Shown: one piece after another, positions 5,148 to 6,385 of the stretch
Numbering within the stretch: the first letter of the stretch is position 1
Layout: each line of letters opens with the position of its first letter
Assembly: GCA_009779515.1 (NCBI GenBank)
Contig: WREE01000113.1
Coordinates: 1 to 6,385 of the forward strand
From: Symbiobacteriaceae bacterium
GTDB taxonomy: Bacteria > Bacillota > JAAYKD01 > WRDA01
Length of the DNA: 6,385 nucleotides
Direction of reading: 5' to 3'
Notes under the pieces: generated by a model
The model's input: the letters and a program-made list of their open reading frames with translations, nothing else
Told to the model about the DNA's origin: nothing
Database searches by the model: none
Program-made: the position numbers and the translations under genes

Positions 5148-5951
5148 ATGACCTCAGATGTGTCCGGTATAATTTTTGACTTACGGCGTTATGCCATAAA
5201 CGATGGCCCTGGCATACGAACTACGGTCTTTTTTAAAGGGTGCCCTTTAGGCTGTTCCTGGTGCCACAATCCGGAAAGCCAAAGCCCTTTAAGGGAAGTA
5301 ATGTATCAGGAAAAGCTGTGCCTTTCCTGCGGGCAGTGTGCTAAGGCTTGCCCCACGGGAGCGCGTCTATGGTGCGGCGAAGAGGTGTCAGCCCTGCCTC
5401 TAGTGCAACGTTTGCTCAGAGACCGTTCTTTCTTTGACCAATCCGGTGGTGGGGTGACCTTTTCAGGAGGGGAACCCCTCGCCCAGCCGGAGTTCCTTCT
5501 CCAGTTACTGTCTCTGCTCAAAAAAGAAGAGGTGCATTGTACCGTAGATACCTCCGGCTATGCCCCCCCTTCGGTTATAGCTGCTGTGGCACCCTTCTGC
5601 GACCTCTTCCTCTACGATCTGAAAATCATGGACACTGCTAAACACCGGCACTATACCGGAGTGGATAACGAACTGATTTTAAGCAACTTGCAACTGCTGG
5701 CAACTCTCCAAGCCCAAGTCATCATCCGTGTTCCGTTAATACCTGGTATCAACAACAGCGTCCCAGAGCTCCAGGAAATGGCTAGCTTTATCCGCTCTCT
5801 ACCCTACCCCGTGGACTTCATTCCTTACCACAACTTACCCCAGGGTAAGTACCGCGCTTTAGGCAGAGCCTACCAGTTGGAGCATATTACACCACCTACC
5901 CCCTCAGAGCTGCAGTTGGCTAAGGACATTATCAACTTCGAAACCCCTTAA
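5148..5951 (+). CDS. glycyl radical enzyme activase (radical SAM)
   Basis: This 267-residue protein uses S-adenosylmethionine and a 4Fe-4S cluster to abstract hydrogen from the conserved glycine of its partner enzyme. The SAM-cluster motif is C32-x3-C36-x2-C39 in KGCPLGCSWCHNPESQ, preceded by the family's GPGIRTTVFFKG stretch. A ferredoxin-like insert follows with one cluster motif, C58-x2-C61-x2-C64-x3-CP, plus a lone C76. GGGVTFSGGEPL (100-111) is the SAM-binding glycine motif, and DLKIMD and IRVPLIPGINN match later conserved blocks. Many non-PFL activases carry two auxiliary clusters; here only one is visible. The ATG at 5148 has a GAGGATGG-like ribosome binding site seven bases upstream. 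The stop overlaps the ribosome binding site of the GRE gene directly downstream, which is almost certainly its substrate. Under air it should be inactive. Confidence 0.93.
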   Translation: MTSDVSGIIFDLRRYAINDGPGIRTTVFFKGCPLGCSWCHNPESQSPLREVMYQEKLCLSCGQCAKACPTGARLWCGEEVSALPLVQRLLRDRSFFDQSGGGVTFSGGEPLAQPEFLLQLLSLLKKEEVHCTVDTSGYAPPSVIAAVAPFCDLFLYDLKIMDTAKHRHYTGVDNELILSNLQLLATLQAQVIIRVPLIPGINNSVPELQEMASFIRSLPYPVDFIPYHNLPQGKYRALGRAYQLEHITPPTPSELQLAKDIINFETP

Positions 5952-5956
5952 GGAGG
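5951..5956 (+). promoter_or_regulatory. ribosome binding site of the GRE gene, overlapping the activase stop
   Basis: AGGAGG begins on the last base of the activase TAA stop and lies eight bases before the ATG at 5965. This points to coupled translation of activase and enzyme. Confidence 0.8.
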
Positions 5957-5964
5957 TTACCCCC

Positions 5965-6385
5965 ATGAATTCCCGGGTAGAGCGCCTACGTAGCCGCAGC
6001 TTGAATACACCTCCGGCACTTACTGCCGAGCGCGCCGTCTTAACCACTAACTTTTACCGGGAGAACGATGGCAAGTATTCCCTACCGGTAATGCGTGCTC
6101 GCAACTTCCTTCACCTTTGCACCCACAAAAGCATATACCTCGGGGAAGATGAACTCATCGTGGGCGAGAGAGGACCAGCTCCCATGGTAGTACCTACTTT
6201 TCCCGAGCTTACCTGCCACTCCCTGGAGGACTTGGACATCCTCAACAGCCGGGAAATGGCTAATTATGCCGTTACTCCAGATGACCGCCGAATTTATGGC
6301 GAAGAAATAATTCCCTACTGGCGCGGCCGCTCCATGCGGGATAAAGCCTTTGCGGAAATCGACCAGGAATGGAAAGATATGTACG
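5965..6385 (+). CDS. glycyl radical enzyme, HypD-like (N-terminal part only)
   Basis: Only the first 140 residues of what should be a protein of roughly 800 residues are present. They align along their length, with at most small gaps, to the N-terminus of Clostridioides difficile trans-4-hydroxy-L-proline dehydratase (HypD) as I remember it. Matching blocks are RLRSRSLN, ERAVL-T, LPV-RA, DELIVGERG, PTFPEL-CHSLEDLDIL, EEIIPYWRGRSMRDK and EW. The pyruvate-formate-lyase-like barrel, the active-site cysteine and the C-terminal glycyl radical site all lie beyond the window. The enzyme should carry out radical C-X bond cleavage, for example dehydration, C-S or C-N lysis, once activated by the upstream gene product. 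The N-terminus alone does not separate HypD from other lyases and uncharacterised members of this clade. The MalY/PatB enzyme in the operon is not part of the known hydroxyproline pathway, so I give no gene symbol. Confidence 0.88.
   Translation, partial: MNSRVERLRSRSLNTPPALTAERAVLTTNFYRENDGKYSLPVMRARNFLHLCTHKSIYLGEDELIVGERGPAPMVVPTFPELTCHSLEDLDILNSREMANYAVTPDDRRIYGEEIIPYWRGRSMRDKAFAEIDQEWKDMY

Overview
The window comes from a bacterium and most resembles an anaerobic, Clostridia/Peptococcia-type Firmicute. Base composition is intermediate. Nearly every gene start carries a strong AAGGAGG-type ribosome binding site, several of which overlap the preceding stop codon. The plus strand also encodes an oxygen-sensitive glycyl radical enzyme with its radical-SAM activase. 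The exact taxon cannot be read from the sequence.

The window is a divergent locus. Positions 1-3557 hold a minus-strand set of five genes, transcribed leftwards. The order is a DUF6754-type membrane protein (2724-3557), a five-segment membrane protein (2085-2711), a protein with a large extracytoplasmic alpha/beta domain held between two membrane anchors (1204-2073), a six-segment membrane protein (517-1188), and, after a 113-bp gap containing a perfect 8-bp hairpin, a second DUF6754-type paralogue (1-403, cut by the window edge). The first four are spaced 11-15 bp apart and look like one operon. I know no biochemical function for any of them. Together they look like a membrane complex, possibly a transporter or an envelope-associated machine.

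Positions 3558-3915 are a 358-bp AT-rich divergent control region. It contains a perfect 10-bp inverted repeat whose arms are 57 bp apart, a 13-bp palindrome over the probable leftward -10 region, a further short hairpin and two T-tracts.

Positions 3916-6385 hold a plus-strand operon: a MalY/PatB-type PLP aminotransferase/C-S lyase, a glycyl-radical-enzyme activase with one auxiliary 4Fe-4S cluster, and the N-terminal 140 residues of a glycyl radical enzyme related to trans-4-hydroxy-L-proline dehydratase (HypD). The simplest reading is an anaerobic pathway acting on an amino acid or amino-acid-derived compound: the activase installs the glycyl radical on the GRE, and the PLP enzyme acts before or after it. 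The substrate cannot be fixed because the GRE active site lies outside the window. A functional link between the membrane module and the GRE operon is suggested only by their shared control region.
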